From assembly GCA_022559985.1 (NCBI GenBank), contig JAFJTR010000025.1, forward strand, positions 62,001-126,000: a DNA stretch of 64,000 nucleotides. Direction: 5' to 3'. This DNA comes from Parastagonospora avenae f. sp. tritici 18332-5. Lineage: Eukaryota > Ascomycota > Dothideomycetes > Pleosporales > Phaeosphaeriaceae. The number at the start of each line of letters is the position of its first letter. Position 1 is the first letter of the stretch. The translations under genes and the position numbers were made by a program. Below are positions 34,531 through 46,007 of this stretch, in pieces. Below the pieces are notes generated by a model, which was not told where the DNA came from, ran no database searches, and saw nothing but the letters and a program-made list of their open reading frames with translations.

Positions 34531-35981
34531 TCCTTATTGCCCAAGTCCAAGTGGCCTCTGTAAGCTTTTGCTTCAAGCCATCCTGAAATGCTACCCAGAT
34601 GCATCAACAACGGCTTGCATCAAGCCGCGTCCCGAGCCTGGCGTGTTCCAAGTGGGTAACTTAGGCGAGCTTGAGATGTACTTTAAAACGGGTGAGGATC
34701 ATTAGCGCTCCACCGTAAAAGAGCTAAGGAAGAATGCCAGATGCCCGAGTTCCAATCTGGCCGTATTTCTTGCGCAGCACACATCACGAGGACCTGACCT
34801 CGCATGATAGCCTCGACTTCGTCCGAGACTGCTTGGTGGAGTGTTTAGACACACATCGCTCATGTCATATCTGGGATAGCGATTCAGACGATGCAGACAA
34901 CTTCAGTCCGCTTTTAAGAAGAGTTTGGGTCTATCAGGAGCGTTTGTTATCACCCCGAGTTATACATCCGATGAACCGTGAGATCTCATGGGAGTGCCAA
35001 GTAGTATCTGATTGTCAGTGTACGCACGGAGAACCACGAGCTCCGATTCATCGAGATCCAAAAATTCGTCATGCTAAAGCTTTAGCTCCTGGACGTCGGG
35101 ATGCGACGAGACATAAGGACGCAATCGCTGGGAGATGGCGAACTATGGTGTATGAATACTCCGGACTTGAGTTGACGAAGCAGACAGATCGGCTTCCTGC
35201 TATAGAAGGTTGCGCAGAACAGATCTATACGCAGCTCAAAGATTCAGCGCACATTGAAACAGGTTTTGACGGCTCGCATTCATTCGGCCTCTGGGAACAC
35301 TGCTTGGTGTCTGATATGACCTGGGAATCCGTCGGAGCAGCATTCCAAAGATCGCGCCAACTGTTCCCGGTACCGACCTGGTCATGGGCTTCCATGGATG
35401 CTAAAGCTCGCTACAAGAGTGGTCACAAAAGAATTCATGCTCAAGCGAGGTTGTTGAGGGCTCCGCACGATCCTCGCGCACGACATGCGTCCACATATAT
35501 AATTATGACGGCCCTCGCAATTCCTGCGCGATTGAAGATCGAAAAACGGGGCGGTGAGGGGAATTCCGGATCCAAATTTACGCTGCAGGTGCCAATTTAT
35601 TTGGACTCCGATTACTTGGAGCGCAATTCCACCTCAACGTCACTTCATTGCGCATACAATGAGTCCTTACCAGATTGCGGGTTGCGATCTGCCAATTGGG
35701 ATGAGGAAGCATGGTCTGACATCATAATCCTTAGACTTGCAGTAGTTCAAAGTCCAGCATCAGAGCGCGAGACTTTCTGCCTCGTTTTGTGGAGGTACGG
35801 GAAATGTGTGCCTGGAACTGGTGTGCATCGCGACACAAAAGATGAGATCCCAATCTACCAACGGATCGGAATGTTCAGAACATCCATACGTGTACCTTAC
35901 GAACTGGGAGGCCATGCGGCTCCAGCGGGGGCGAGAATAGACTGGCGCAAAGCCGAGAAGACAACCATCGCGATAGAATGA
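34531..35981 (+). pseudogene. HET-like gene with the HET core deleted
   Basis: The main exon, 34741..35981, joins by a 49-nt intron (34692..34740, GTGAGG...CCAG) to an upstream open segment ending at 34691. That segment reads like the cysteine-containing HET N-terminus (GLCKLLLQAILKCYPDA, ELEMYFKT); its true start is not resolved. The ATG at 34734 is an alternative start. The product runs from DCLVECLDTHRSC directly into FSPLLRRVWVYQERLLSPRV. In the complete HET gene at 3913..6204 about 185 residues lie between the matching points, including the ALSHVWG and WVDSLCLIQ motifs. The C-terminal half stays open to the stop, including PTWSWASMD. It is either a gene that lost its signalling core or a remnant still under some selection. 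Confidence 0.7.
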
Positions 35982-36438
35982 AACATGGACTCTCCTTACT
36001 CTCCACCCACTACTCTACTATACAACACAATGCGAAGTAAACATCTTCCGACTCTTTTCTTCTTCTCACAGTTCGCATCAGAAAAACAATATTTACCTAG
36101 TGTCTGACCTAGTATGATCACCACAAGACCGCCATTCATACCCGAAGCACGCATTCGTGCAACCCCTCCATTGCTACATAGATCGAATGGCAACCTCAAC
36201 ACTCAAACAATGAACAGATCACTTTGCGCAACAGCCTCCTGATTATGAATCAAGATTCGCAAATCATTCATAATCAAAGACCAGACGTGTTAAATCCACG
36301 GATGACATCTCCATTCTAGTAAGTTCATCCCCATGCGATATTGCGACAAGAATTGATATATTCACAGAGATGCTCAAATTAGCATTCTATGACAGTCTTA
36401 ACTACTCACGCTCATCTATCTCAAAAATCCTACCGACT
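35982..36438. other. Intergenic between convergent genes, with a hairpin
   Basis: Contains an inverted repeat with 11-bp perfect arms (listed separately). Nothing else is recognised. Confidence 0.5.
36240..36276. repeat. Inverted repeat, 11-bp arms with 15-nt loop
   Basis: TGATTATGAAT at 36240..36250 is matched exactly by its complement ATTCATAATCA at 36266..36276. It lies between two convergent genes and could form a hairpin in either 3' region. Confidence 0.55.
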
Positions 36439-38239
36439 CTATCGCGCGTACACTGACAAAGTGTTGTCGTTGATAAGCTTGATGGCCTCTTTCCTAAACA
36501 CGTCCGGCTCAAGATAACTCGTCCTATTCGAGTCGAAAACAAAGTTTGTAGGGTTGCTGTTGTTGTACACTGGCCATTCGGGCTCGAGCCCACTCCACTC
36601 GACAGTCTTCCTCCACTCGTTCGGATCAAGGTGATACACGTAGCTGAGCCAGCTGTTCGTCATGAAGTTCGCCACCTCGGTCTTGGGCTTCGAGCCAAAC
36701 GGTGGAACACCGTATCCAACACCAACGTAGTTGTTGAAGACGAAGGATACTTCTGCGAAGTGGGTGACGGCCATGTTGACATTGGCGCCGTCTGGCAAGA
36801 CATCGAAGCGGTAGCTGTACACGGGAAGGTTGTTGGCGGCCCAGATTTCACACGTCTTGCGACGCGACGCGATGATCGATACGTCGCCGAAGTAAGTCGC
36901 TGATCGCCGAAATTGAGTGCCATACGACGCGGATGGTCGTTGGTTTCCGAGGCTCTGCACAACGTTGACGGACAGATCGTCTGGGTATTCGGCGAGAATC
37001 TTCTCTGCAAAGTCTTCAGACAATCGTCCAGATTCCCGTGCAATGACGAGCTTTTTGAAGTCTTCTTCGGTGTTTACTGGCTTGCTGGAGAAGGCAGTGC
37101 CCTCGTCGGAAGTGGCTGTTCAAATGTTAGGAAGCTATCCAAGAAGTTCAGAGACAGGTGAGCACTTACCACCGCTCATGATTGGAATATGGATGAACTC
37201 GCCAGCCTCGAGGGCAACGGAGCCACGCTTGCGGACAAAGTCACCATCAACAACTGGGTTGAATCTCGAGAGGCTGACGGTCGAATTACCAGAGTCATTG
37301 ACCGTGTCGTAGAGCTTCTGATAAGGCAGAGTCCGCAAGCATTCCAACGGGCTTGTCTCTTTATCACAACCAGTTCGGCGAGTAAGCTCTTTGTAGTTAT
37401 CCGCAAATCCTGCCTTATCTGGCGAAATCCGGATATTAATGGGACTGCCAGACTCCATGATAGCGCCCCTGAAGAGCTTATCATCCCGTCCGCCATGGGC
37501 AATAAGCTGGTAGCCGACAGCACCAGCACCTGCGCTCTCGCCGAAGATCGTCACGCGCTTAGGATCACCACCGAAGGACGCGACGTTTTCCTGTACCCAT
37601 TCTAGCAGCTTACGCTGGTCGAGCAGGCCCATGTTGAAGTCCTTGAACTCATCACTTCCACTCAAGAATCCAAAGGTGCCCAGTCGGTAGTTGAGGTTGA
37701 TGCCGATAACAGGCTTGCCAATCTTGACGGACTGCTGGACAAGGAACGTCATGTTGAACACAGGTTCGACGCCGGCACCAGTAACAAATCCTCCGCCGTG
37801 AATCCAAATCATCACGGGGATATGTGCGTTCTTGTCGAGGCCAGAGGGTCGGACGATGTTCATGTACAGACAGTCTTCCGAGACAATACTCTGCGGAACG
37901 TCTGTGCCCCACTGGACGCACTAAAGGTACATTAGCTGAGACTCTCTCATTTTTAATAAGGGTACGTACTCGTGGAGAGTCTTTCTTCGCAGGCTTTACA
38001 CCTGTCCATGTCTGGTTCAGGCTGACAGGAGAGCGAAATCGCAAGTCTCCGACCGGAGGTTGCGCGTACGGCACTCCAAGGAAGAAGTCTTGCTTGTATT
38101 CAGCTGAGTATATGCCCTCGTATGATCCATTCTTGACTTGAACAACAGGAGCATCGACAGCATTGGTAGCTTGGGTAGCAACATAGCAGTTCGCGAAGTT
38201 AGCGTAGAGAGAGAGAGCTGCAACGGCGATGCGCAACAT
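36439..38239 (-). CDS. Secreted type-B carboxylesterase/lipase
   Basis: Exons 37970..38239, 37170..37920, 36439..37115 (introns of 49 and 54 nt); 1698 nt, 565 residues. Residues 1-18 are a signal peptide (MLRIAVAALSLYANFANC). Family signatures: FLGVPYAQPPVGDLRF, EDCLYMNIVRP, the oxyanion WIHGGGFVTG, NYRLGTFGFLSG, NMGLLDQRKLLEWV, and the nucleophile loop FGESAGAGAVG. A late His in VTHFAEVSFVF completes the usual Ser-Glu/Asp-His triad. NNSN, NDS and NRT are possible N-glycosylation sites. The family hydrolyses carboxylic esters and lipids outside the cell; the substrate here is unknown. A small palindrome sits 55 bp upstream of the start. Confidence 0.95.
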
Positions 38240-39091
38240 GATGAAAGAGTGGAGACACTTCGCGATCTAGCGAGAGATGTGGGGGAAACGACATAGATCT
38301 ATGATATAGATCTACGATCGTTTTAGTTGCAGTTGCGTGGTCCTTTTTTTGGGCCGGCGGAAGAATGGCTGGTCTCAAAGCTTCGAAGAAGCTCTGCAGT
38401 TGATTAACTCGGTGCTTACTCGGGCATACAATGGCGGTCTCTTGAGATTGATCCATCACGACCGTTGGGCCAGGGAGAGCACGATGTGCGTGTCGAGCCC
38501 TAATTTGTGGAGTGGATGCACGTCAGTTATGTGTCTAGCAGGGTCGAGCGCAGGAGGGAATAGGCTGAAGCGATGATCTGCCACTTGGTCTTCGGTGAAA
38601 TATTCCCGCTAGTTTGTCCCGGAAATCCTCGAAAGAATTGCTTACACTCCTTTAATCTTGCCTTTGCCACTGCCAACACCACTTGCGCACCGCTCTAGAC
38701 AGGATAAAGCCTCTTGGTATACCGGATTCGGTATTTTCCTCGTTCCATCGATCACGGCACTAATGGCTTGGGATAGCTAAGCTTCGTCTTGGGGACAAGC
38801 CGTTTCACTTTGCTAATCTCACCCTGCGATCTTGGTCTCGCTAATCTAAGATTTATATAGTACTGTAAGCTGGTCAAATGCTCAATTTGTGCACCTTAAA
38901 GCACAAGACGAATGCTTTGGATTATTCCAGGGCCCCTATATCATGGCAAACTCCGACCAAGCACGCAGACGCTACCTCCATCGGAACCGCTTCCGTCGAT
39001 GACGTGGTCCATCCACAGTATCCCCGAAACACCGCAACGGTCGTTTGCGATACATTATTGCCCGGGATGCGCGGGACACAACCCATCGCCA
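38240..39091. other. Intergenic upstream of the carboxylesterase
   Basis: About 0.85 kb between the esterase start and the MYND gene stop. Apart from the promoter palindrome, nothing is recognised. Confidence 0.5.
38294..38314. promoter_or_regulatory. Palindrome in the carboxylesterase promoter
   Basis: Perfect 9-bp arms, TAGATCTAT and ATAGATCTA, separated by GAT, centred about 65 bp upstream of the start codon. It could be an operator-like site for a dimeric regulator. This is inference from symmetry and position. Confidence 0.35.
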
Positions 39092-39811
39092 TCATCTTGC
39101 CATGTTCAGCATGCTCATGATACCGCCATCGCCTGGACCACCTTGCTCCATCTGCATCATTTGCTTCCGCATGAACGTGCCATCCTGACCCATCGAGCCC
39201 ACACCATAGACCGCTTCAGCGAACATCCTCAACTGCATAGGCGCCTTCCCGTCACCGTAGTGCTGTATGACTTCGTTTTTGTCGACCTTTTTACGAAGAT
39301 CGTTCCAAGCGCCACTTTCGCCGAACACCTCGCATTCTTTCTGCTTCTCAGTGTTCCACCACGATGGCAATAGTTTTCGCGAGGCTGCCTTGGAAAGATA
39401 CTGTCGGAAGGCCTCGATGCTGGATGAGGCGCCAGAGTAGATGCTGCCTGGTGTAGTCTTGTTCTCGAAGTTGAGATCGTCCGCTTGACGTATGCGGAAG
39501 GAGTCGATGAGGAGCTTGTACACATCCTTTTCAGGCCGATCGTACAGATATTTGCCTTGATCAAGCTTCGTGAACGGGTTGGGGATGTGCTTTTCGAGAT
39601 CGTTGAGACGGGCTGCTGAGTAGGAACTGCTGTGTTCGGGGACAAAAGCACGTGAGGCATTGAGGGCGCAGACTTTCTTGTGTACCTTCCAGTCTGCCTT
39701 TTGGCAGTCGCGGTCGCAGCACTGGGTCGTCTTGCATTTGGCGCAGGCCTTCAGGCTTTGGAGGTTGGCATCTGCCGCCGTCTTCTTGCAATTCGCACAA
39801 GCGGATGTCAT
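39092..39811 (-). CDS. MYND-type zinc finger protein
   Basis: Single exon, 239 residues, start ATG 39811. The MYND finger is at residues 5-48: CANC, CAKC, CCDRDCQ, DWKVHKKVC, with the expected Cys/His ligands. The remainder is a helical region with DLEKHIPNPFTKLDQGKYL, KDVYKLLIDSFRIRQADD, KLLPSWW and NEVIQHYGDGKAPMQLR. It ends in a Met/Gly-rich tail (MMQMEQGGPGDGGIMSML). MYND fingers bind proline-rich peptides in partner proteins. Similar small fungal proteins are uncharacterised, so no process can be assigned. Confidence 0.9.
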   Translation of the reverse strand: MTSACANCKKTAADANLQSLKACAKCKTTQCCDRDCQKADWKVHKKVCALNASRAFVPEHSSSYSAARLNDLEKHIPNPFTKLDQGKYLYDRPEKDVYKLLIDSFRIRQADDLNFENKTTPGSIYSGASSSIEAFRQYLSKAASRKLLPSWWNTEKQKECEVFGESGAWNDLRKKVDKNEVIQHYGDGKAPMQLRMFAEAVYGVGSMGQDGTFMRKQMMQMEQGGPGDGGIMSMLNMAR

Positions 39812-40529
39812 AGTGAACTTCGGATTGAGAGTTGAAAAACTGGCACGGAATACTGGCAGAAGGAGTGGTTCTTAAAGAGATTGTGTAGCAATTGGAAGCG
39901 ACGATTGCTGGAAGCAAACATTAACATGTTGGCGCACGTGCCGCCCGCGGTCGCGTAAGTTACCTCTCACAGCCAGATGTGGGGAAACAAGGACTCTTGC
40001 GGGGAAGCCGCAACTCCGTCACGGTCTCACTTGCACGACACTTCATCTCATCAGCCCTGCGCTGGGTGTATGAAAATTATCGTCGAACATATCTGTGAAC
40101 ATGTACTTCTACAAGACCACTTTACTCATATCACACGTGCATTCAACATCATATAGTTTTTCTAGCGATCCTCTCCACAATCAACACTGCAAGTATTTGT
40201 CTGATGTGCATTTCCGAGTGCTCATATTCCACTTTCGAGAGGATCGGAAATCGAATTATCGATCTACGCGGCCCAAGTCCTGTGTATTCCCATCTGCTGC
40301 ATGTTGTCATACTGACCAATCGGGGGCCGAGGCTACACGCGTCTAAGTCCCCGCATCCATCCTGTACGACCACCACATCTGTGATGGCTTGACCTATCGC
40401 GCATCACAACGACTAAGTCGATTTCAAAGCAATCTGGGGATACATGAGGTATATATATAAGTAGATTCAGCTTCTTTCTTACATTTCTACAACTTCTACT
40501 TACATTTCATCAAATCTAATGCCTTCAAT
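39812..40529. other. Divergent intergenic region (MYND protein / dehydrogenase)
   Basis: No supported gene. It carries the TATA box of the dehydrogenase at its right end. Confidence 0.5.
40452..40460 (+). promoter_or_regulatory. TATA box of the polyol-type dehydrogenase
   Basis: TATATATAA lies 78 bp upstream of the ATG at 40530 and is followed by a pyrimidine-rich leader (CTTCTTTCTTACATTTCTAC), a typical strong, inducible fungal promoter layout. Confidence 0.6.
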
Positions 40530-41823
40530 ATGACTTCATCAGTTTCAATCCAAGACATGAAGAATCCTTCTATCGTTCTATACGGAGCGAAGAATGCCAA
40601 ACTTGAAGAAAGACCTGTGCCTGAGCTTTCGGATCCAAACAACGTTATTGTGAGAGTTGCATATGTTGGCGTGTGTGGGAGCGATGTAAGTACCTCAAAC
40701 GCTCTTTCAACTCCATTTTTCTTCACGAAACGATTTCAATCCACTCATCATCCGTCCTTGCCATCCTCTCGCACTCGATCCCAATCAGAAAATCTCTTCT
40801 CCCCCTCCAGGCTCATCTTCCCCATCCACCATCTCACACCCTAAGGTTCATTTCTACACCCACGGCGGCATAGGCCGCTCCGTCGACCCTTCCACTGGCC
40901 TAACAATGGGCCACGAAGCCAGCGGCACAATAGCCTCCATCGGATCTTCCGTGACCACCCTTAAGATCGGTGACCGCGTTGCTATTGAACCAGGCGCACC
41001 CTGCCGCCGGTGCACCGCCTGTAAATCCGGCACATACAACCTCTGCCGCCGCATGCTCTTCGCCGCCGCCCCCGGCCCGCCCAACACGCCTGGCACGCCC
41101 GGTACGCTTAGCAAATTCTTCGAGATGGCGGAGGATTTTTGCTACGTTATTCCTGACGCTATCGGTCTGCAAGAGGCGGTGCTAGTCGAGCCGCTGGCCG
41201 TCGCCGTTCACGCTGTGAAATTGGGCGATGTGAGGCCTGGCGAGACGGTGGTTGTCATGGGCTGTGGGACAATCGGACTCCTGGTCGCTGCTGTAGCGCG
41301 GCTATTTGGCGCGCTGAGAATCGTGATGGTGGATGTCAAGCAGTCAAAAGTAGAGTTTGCGAGGGAGTGGGTTATAGGTACAGAGGGGTTTGTAGCCGAC
41401 GTGGGCATGTCTGGGGAAGAAGTTGCAGAGAAGGTGTTGGAAGAGTTTGGGTTGAAGGAGGAGGGGGTTGATACTTCAGGCGGCCTCGTCGACACCGTCA
41501 TCGAAGCCTCGGGCGCCGCCAGCTGCGTAGAAGCGGGAATCCGCATGTTGCGGCCCGGCGGGAAGTTCGTGCAAACCGGGCTGGGGCAGAGTAAAATCGA
41601 GTTCCCGATTGTCGCGATGAGTCAGAAGGAGCTTGTAGTTCGGGGATGTTTTAGATACGCCGCGGGGGATTACGAGCTCGCAGTCAAGTATCTGGAGAAA
41701 GGGGCAGTGGAAGTCAAGGCGTTAATTAGTTCCGTGAGTGTGTTTGAGGATGCGGTGGGGGCGTGGGAGAAGACGATGAGGGGGGAGGGGGTGAAGAACC
41801 TGATCGAGGGGGTGAGGGATTGA
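40530..41823 (+). CDS. Zinc-dependent medium-chain dehydrogenase (sorbitol/xylitol dehydrogenase group)
   Basis: Exons 40530..40685 and 40846..41823; the 160-nt intron (GTAAGT...CTAAG) is longer than most here. 1134 nt, 377 residues. Catalytic zinc ligands: Cys in YVGVCGSD and His-Glu in MGHEASG. Structural zinc cysteines: CRRCTACKSGTYNLC. The Rossmann motif is VVMGCGTIGLLVAA, with Asp in MVDVKQSKVEF suggesting NAD preference. EPLAVAVHAV and GLGQSKIEFPI fit the polyol dehydrogenase branch. A Pro/Gly-rich insert (APGPPNTPGTPGTL) extends the loop after the structural zinc site compared with usual members. The likely reaction is oxidation of a sugar alcohol to a ketose in the cytosol; the substrate is undetermined. 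A TATA-driven promoter suggests regulated expression. Confidence 0.93.
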
Positions 41824-42022
41824 GGAGAAGACGACGAGGGGGCAGGGGATTACGAAAGGATAACAGATCGAAGAGAAGCAAACTGCGGATGGTAATTGAC
41901 ATTCCGATTTATCCTAGACAAATCATATGCGATGCAAACAATGATGACGCTATAACGCAAGAAATTACCCAGAACAACACAAAAGATCGAAGCACTTGAT
42001 GCGGAACTAAACTTTTATACAT

Positions 42023-43337
42023 CTACACTCTTCCGGCGGGCCACACGGTGACATCACTCACGGCATAGCCTGGCCTCCATGCAGGATGAATGTCACTCAC
42101 TCCCGAATGACTCTGTCGGACCGTCGACCGCGGCGCAGCTTCAGTGATGTAGCTGACCCCATCCTCAGACACATAAGACGGAGGGCGCGGTTCGGCAGTA
42201 GGAGGCTGCGATGCAATAGCCGAGCCCGCGCGCGAGTTTGTGAAGTCGGTAGCCACCGAGTGCCGATTATCCTGGCCCTCGACGCGTTGCCAGTGTAGCA
42301 AGTTCGGGTCGACACGCACACTGCTGCGCCAGAGACCATACGCTGGCGGAGGCGGTGGTGGGAGTTCGTCTTTCTCGAGATCCAAGTCGCTCTCTACAGC
42401 TCGCTCCATGTCGTTTCCGGCCTCTTCGTCGCGCGCGAGATGCACGCGGATGGGGCGGACGGGTTGGAAGCCTTCGGCGCTGGTCATGTCTGGGAGGGAT
42501 GGGCGGCTTTCTGCGGACTCGGGGTTGAGGATCAACATGCAGAGGCGGATGAGGGAGTGGCAGAAGAAGATGGTGATGGTGAGGAGGACCATGATGAAGA
42601 GGATGTGGATTTCCTGGCCGAGGTCGCGGTTCGTGAGAGCGATTGCGAGGTCTTGATGGCTGTATTAGCAAATGTCTTGAAGCTCTAGATGACGAGAACT
42701 TACAGATTGACAGCACGGTCAGAAGCATAGATCCAGAAATAATGCATGCAATCATTTTTCCTCGGGCAGGTGATCCACGCACAAACAACATAGGTCCTTG
42801 CGAACCTGGCTCATCTCGTCGTCGTACCCAGCGATCTGCGTGGGGCTGACGGTGCTTTCTCCGCCTGTGCTTCCTTCGATGCCGTCGCCCATTGACCTCT
42901 TCCGCCAGCTGCTGACTCTCCGGATCCACATAGTTACTAGCTTGCGGTGGTAGAGGTACATCTGCTGGGTGGCGGTGGTACACCGTTTCTGGTGCCTGTG
43001 GTTCGATTGCGCCAATGTATGACCCTGCCGTATGCTGAGCGTGAAGTGGTGATCTCGAGTCATGTGAACCTCGTGGCCCATCGTGTGCGAATTGGGATGC
43101 ATCCTGATCTGGTTGGTCCCGGCGGAAGAAGCCCCGGAACGGTACCTTTGGCGTGTTGTTGTTGCTTGGAATAGCAGGTGATTGTGAGTAAATGGAAGAG
43201 CCATTGATCATAGTCCGGATGTTGCTGTGGAGAGCACTAAATCGAGACGGCGCCTGTGTTGCTGGTGTGCCGAACGGGTCCTGGCTTTGGTCCCGACCCG
43301 GTCGTGGTGACCAGCTGAAGAGAGGTGATCGAAACAT
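42023..43337 (-). CDS. Membrane protein with two transmembrane segments, unknown function
   Basis: Exons 42704..43337 and 42023..42651 (52-nt intron, GTAAGT...CAAG); 1263 nt, 420 residues. The AAG acceptor is chosen because it yields LSIYLAIALTNRDLGQEIH, the pattern of related fungal proteins; the nearby CAG would give a Ser/Arg-rich frame. A long Pro/His/Arg-rich cytosolic N-terminus (RRHRRKHRRRKHRQ) precedes the first span (MIACIISGSMLLTVLSIYLAIAL). A short loop and a second span follow (ILFIMVLLTITIFFCHSLIRL). The C-terminal tail is acidic and Pro-rich (DELPPPPPPAYGLWR, PPSYVSEDG). PPxY-like motifs could recruit Nedd4-type ubiquitin ligases. I do not know a function for the family. Confidence 0.85.
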
Positions 43338-44548
43338 GATGGTCCGGATGTAGAGTGCGACTGCGCGGGGTCCGACGAAAATAGAGGTGCGATCTAGGTG
43401 TTTATTCTGGGTACACAGGTCCTTATAGCAGACGCGTGCCTGGCCTCGATACGTTGTCTTGTTTATGTTCGATTCGTCCAATGGCAAATGGATGATAGTG
43501 GAGCTCGCATGCAGGAACAGTCGTGGCAGCGAACGGGAGTAGGGCCAGAAGCTTAGAGCTCGATAAGGATTACTGGAGATCGACTTTTGTCAAGAGCAGT
43601 CTGGCATGTCCGAGAAGCGAACCGTTGGCGTTCGCGCTCTCGGGCTCCTCCTCTCGAAACTTGTCTCGGCCTCACAACCCAACTCTTGTTGATTAGTGAA
43701 GAAGTACTTAAGTAAACAGCTATCCAGAGCCTCAAAACCAAACGAAGGTACGAAGAAAAGAAAAGGCGAAACGGTTCACGACAGCACTGCTGCCAATGAA
43801 AGAGGTTCAAGGAAAAGAGGTCATAACATGGGGAAGGAAGGGAAGAGGGTTGCAGTCACACCAAGAAACCTTGGAGGAACTGCAAGGACGGCCGAGGACG
43901 AGGCAGCATTGAACGCCACGAATATCTGGAACATGGGGCGTGTCAGAGTGCGGTAGCTGCGCGCATGAAACACCTCGCCGCAGATGTGCAGCGCGGGCTC
44001 CACGGACCCGCTGGAGAGCCTGGCTGCTTCACGATGGGATAGTTGGAGCGAATCGCGACGAACTGGGTCGCCAATGAAGATCAAAATCTGGAGTGACGCG
44101 TTGTGGTTGGTCGACAAGCGCCACATTTTGGAGACCCCGCAGCCAATCGTGCCCCTGTGCATCGCGAACTCCTGGACAGCCGCCGTGAACGCCATAGTGC
44201 GACGCGACCCATTTGTACAGCATAAATCTTTCATTTCGCATCTCGCTGTGTTGAGTGTTTACTCCATATACCCTTTCCTGCGGCGCAGCAGATAAATACA
44301 AAATCGCGTACAAAACGCGTCTTCCCAGGGCTCCTTGCAGTCTGCTGTACCTCGTCCGTTTATCGACACATCCCGGCTCCAGCAGCCAGCGTCGCACCGG
44401 CGTGTAGAGTTCACTGTAAACAACGCCCCTGTGACGTGCACCGCGGGGTGCTGACCTGCAGCTCGACATCTCTAGGAAGTTTCCCCTAGCCTTGTGTGGA
44501 AGCTTTTACAGTTCTTCAAGATTTTCATGCCAAGGGCTTGTGTTGCGC
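43338..44548. other. Intergenic upstream of the two-span membrane protein
   Basis: 1.2 kb without a supported gene. Open frames of up to 146 codons overlap on both strands at 43821..44469 and show no family features. Confidence 0.5.
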
Positions 44549-46007
44549 TCATTTTCCAAGCTCGCCCACCATAAGTTTGCGATCTGAGGAGGCGGAAACC
44601 ACTAATAATGCCAAGTTAGTCACGCAACCCATGAGAGATGAGATGCTTTGTAGAAATGTTTCGTCGGAGCGGTCAGCCGTTCGGACAATCGCACTTCCAG
44701 ACACCGAACGCGCAGAATCGCTGCATCGGAGGGCAAAGTGGCAATGATGACAGCTGTGACTAAGGGCTTCACGACCGCGAAACAAAAGGAGTGTCAACAT
44801 TCGGAGGTACTTACAGATTGGTTCCCCTCGTGGGTGGAAGCGCACATCGTTCACTGTTCCTCTGTGTCCCGGGAGCTTGTTCAGAATCTTTCCAGTTTTT
44901 GTGTCCCAGATGGCTACGCTCTGATCTCCGCTGCCAGCTGCGATCCTCGCTCCCGTCGAGTCCCAGCTCGCCTTCAGAAGGTTTCGCTCCTGGCCGGTGG
45001 GCGCTCCGTCGTATGTCTGTATGCGGCGGTCTGCGGGCGCGAACGGTCGAACGTCCCACGTCCGGACAGTCGAGTCGTGTGCGTTTGATAGTAGGGTCTG
45101 GTTGTCGGGCGATATTTGCAGTGAGGTCACCGTGTCCGTGTGTCCCAGAAGGGTGTAGGTTACAGCCTGCTTCCGCAGATCCCAGACCTTGATATCGTTG
45201 TCGATGCCTCCCGTGAACAGCTCGTTGCCAGCTTCTGTTAGACATATGGCGGTTATGGGAAAGTCCGTCTGAATGTAGGTTATGGCGTCTTTGGTTCGGG
45301 TGTCCCAGATCTGTACCAAAGTCAGTCATGCATCTTGGGCGGTACGAATTCACTGACCCCGATGGAACCGTCGTCTGACCCACTGACGAGCATTTCCTCT
45401 CCACGCTTGCTCACGTCCATGCAATTGATCACCTCCTCGTGTCCGGGATGTCTACGTATCCGCTCTCCAGTCTCAACATCCCAGCTCGCGAGGTGCATGT
45501 CTGCAGATGCGGAAAAGAGAACTTTGGAGTCACGCGACCAATGTAAATCCAGTACCGCTTGTTTGTGTCCAGTCAAGATGCCGTAGTTTTCGCATGATCC
45601 AGAGCTGCGCCAGAGTACTAGAGCTAGTCAGCCAATGTCGCCTCAACGCTGCGCATACATGACTGACATATAGACCGGTCCATTGAGCCTGAGGCAATGA
45701 ACTGGCCGGTGGGGTCGAATCGAGCTGCAAAGATCTCGCCGGAATGGCCTGTGAGCTCCATGACCGGCGACTGGAGTGCACTGCTGCGCGCGCCCTATGT
45801 TGCCTATCAGCACATTGTTGCTTCAGCACTTTTACTCTCCGCAAAGACAGCAATCTGACATACCCCTTGTATGAGCGCGCCATTCTGCCCAGCGCCATTC
45901 ACCACTGCGACGGCCGAGCTGTTTCCCAGATTCGCGTCCGCCTTTGCGCGCTTGACGAGCTGGCTCGAGCCGAAGACATCATGTGCCGGTCGCTTCGCGG
46001 TGGACAT
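44549..46007 (-). CDS. spf38: U5 snRNP 40-kDa WD40 protein (SNRNP40/Spf38)
   Basis: Exons 45864..46007, 45668..45794, 45358..45617, 44815..45310, 44549..44601; introns of 69, 50, 47 and 213 nt; 1080 nt, 359 residues. Two introns use GTCAGT donors. After a basic N-terminus (KRPAHDVFGSSQLVKRAK) come seven WD repeats forming one propeller: MELTGHSGEIFAARFDP, GILTGHKQAVLDLHWS, PGHEEVINCMDV, SGSDDGSIGIWD, GGIDNDIKVWDLR, LLSNAHDSTVRTWDVRPFAP and LPGHRGTVNDVRFHP. IDNDIKVWDLR and NAHDSTVRTWDVRPFAP are hallmarks of this subunit. It acts in the spliceosome next to Prp8 and Brr2. It is divergent from bet3 over 274 bp. Confidence 0.95.
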
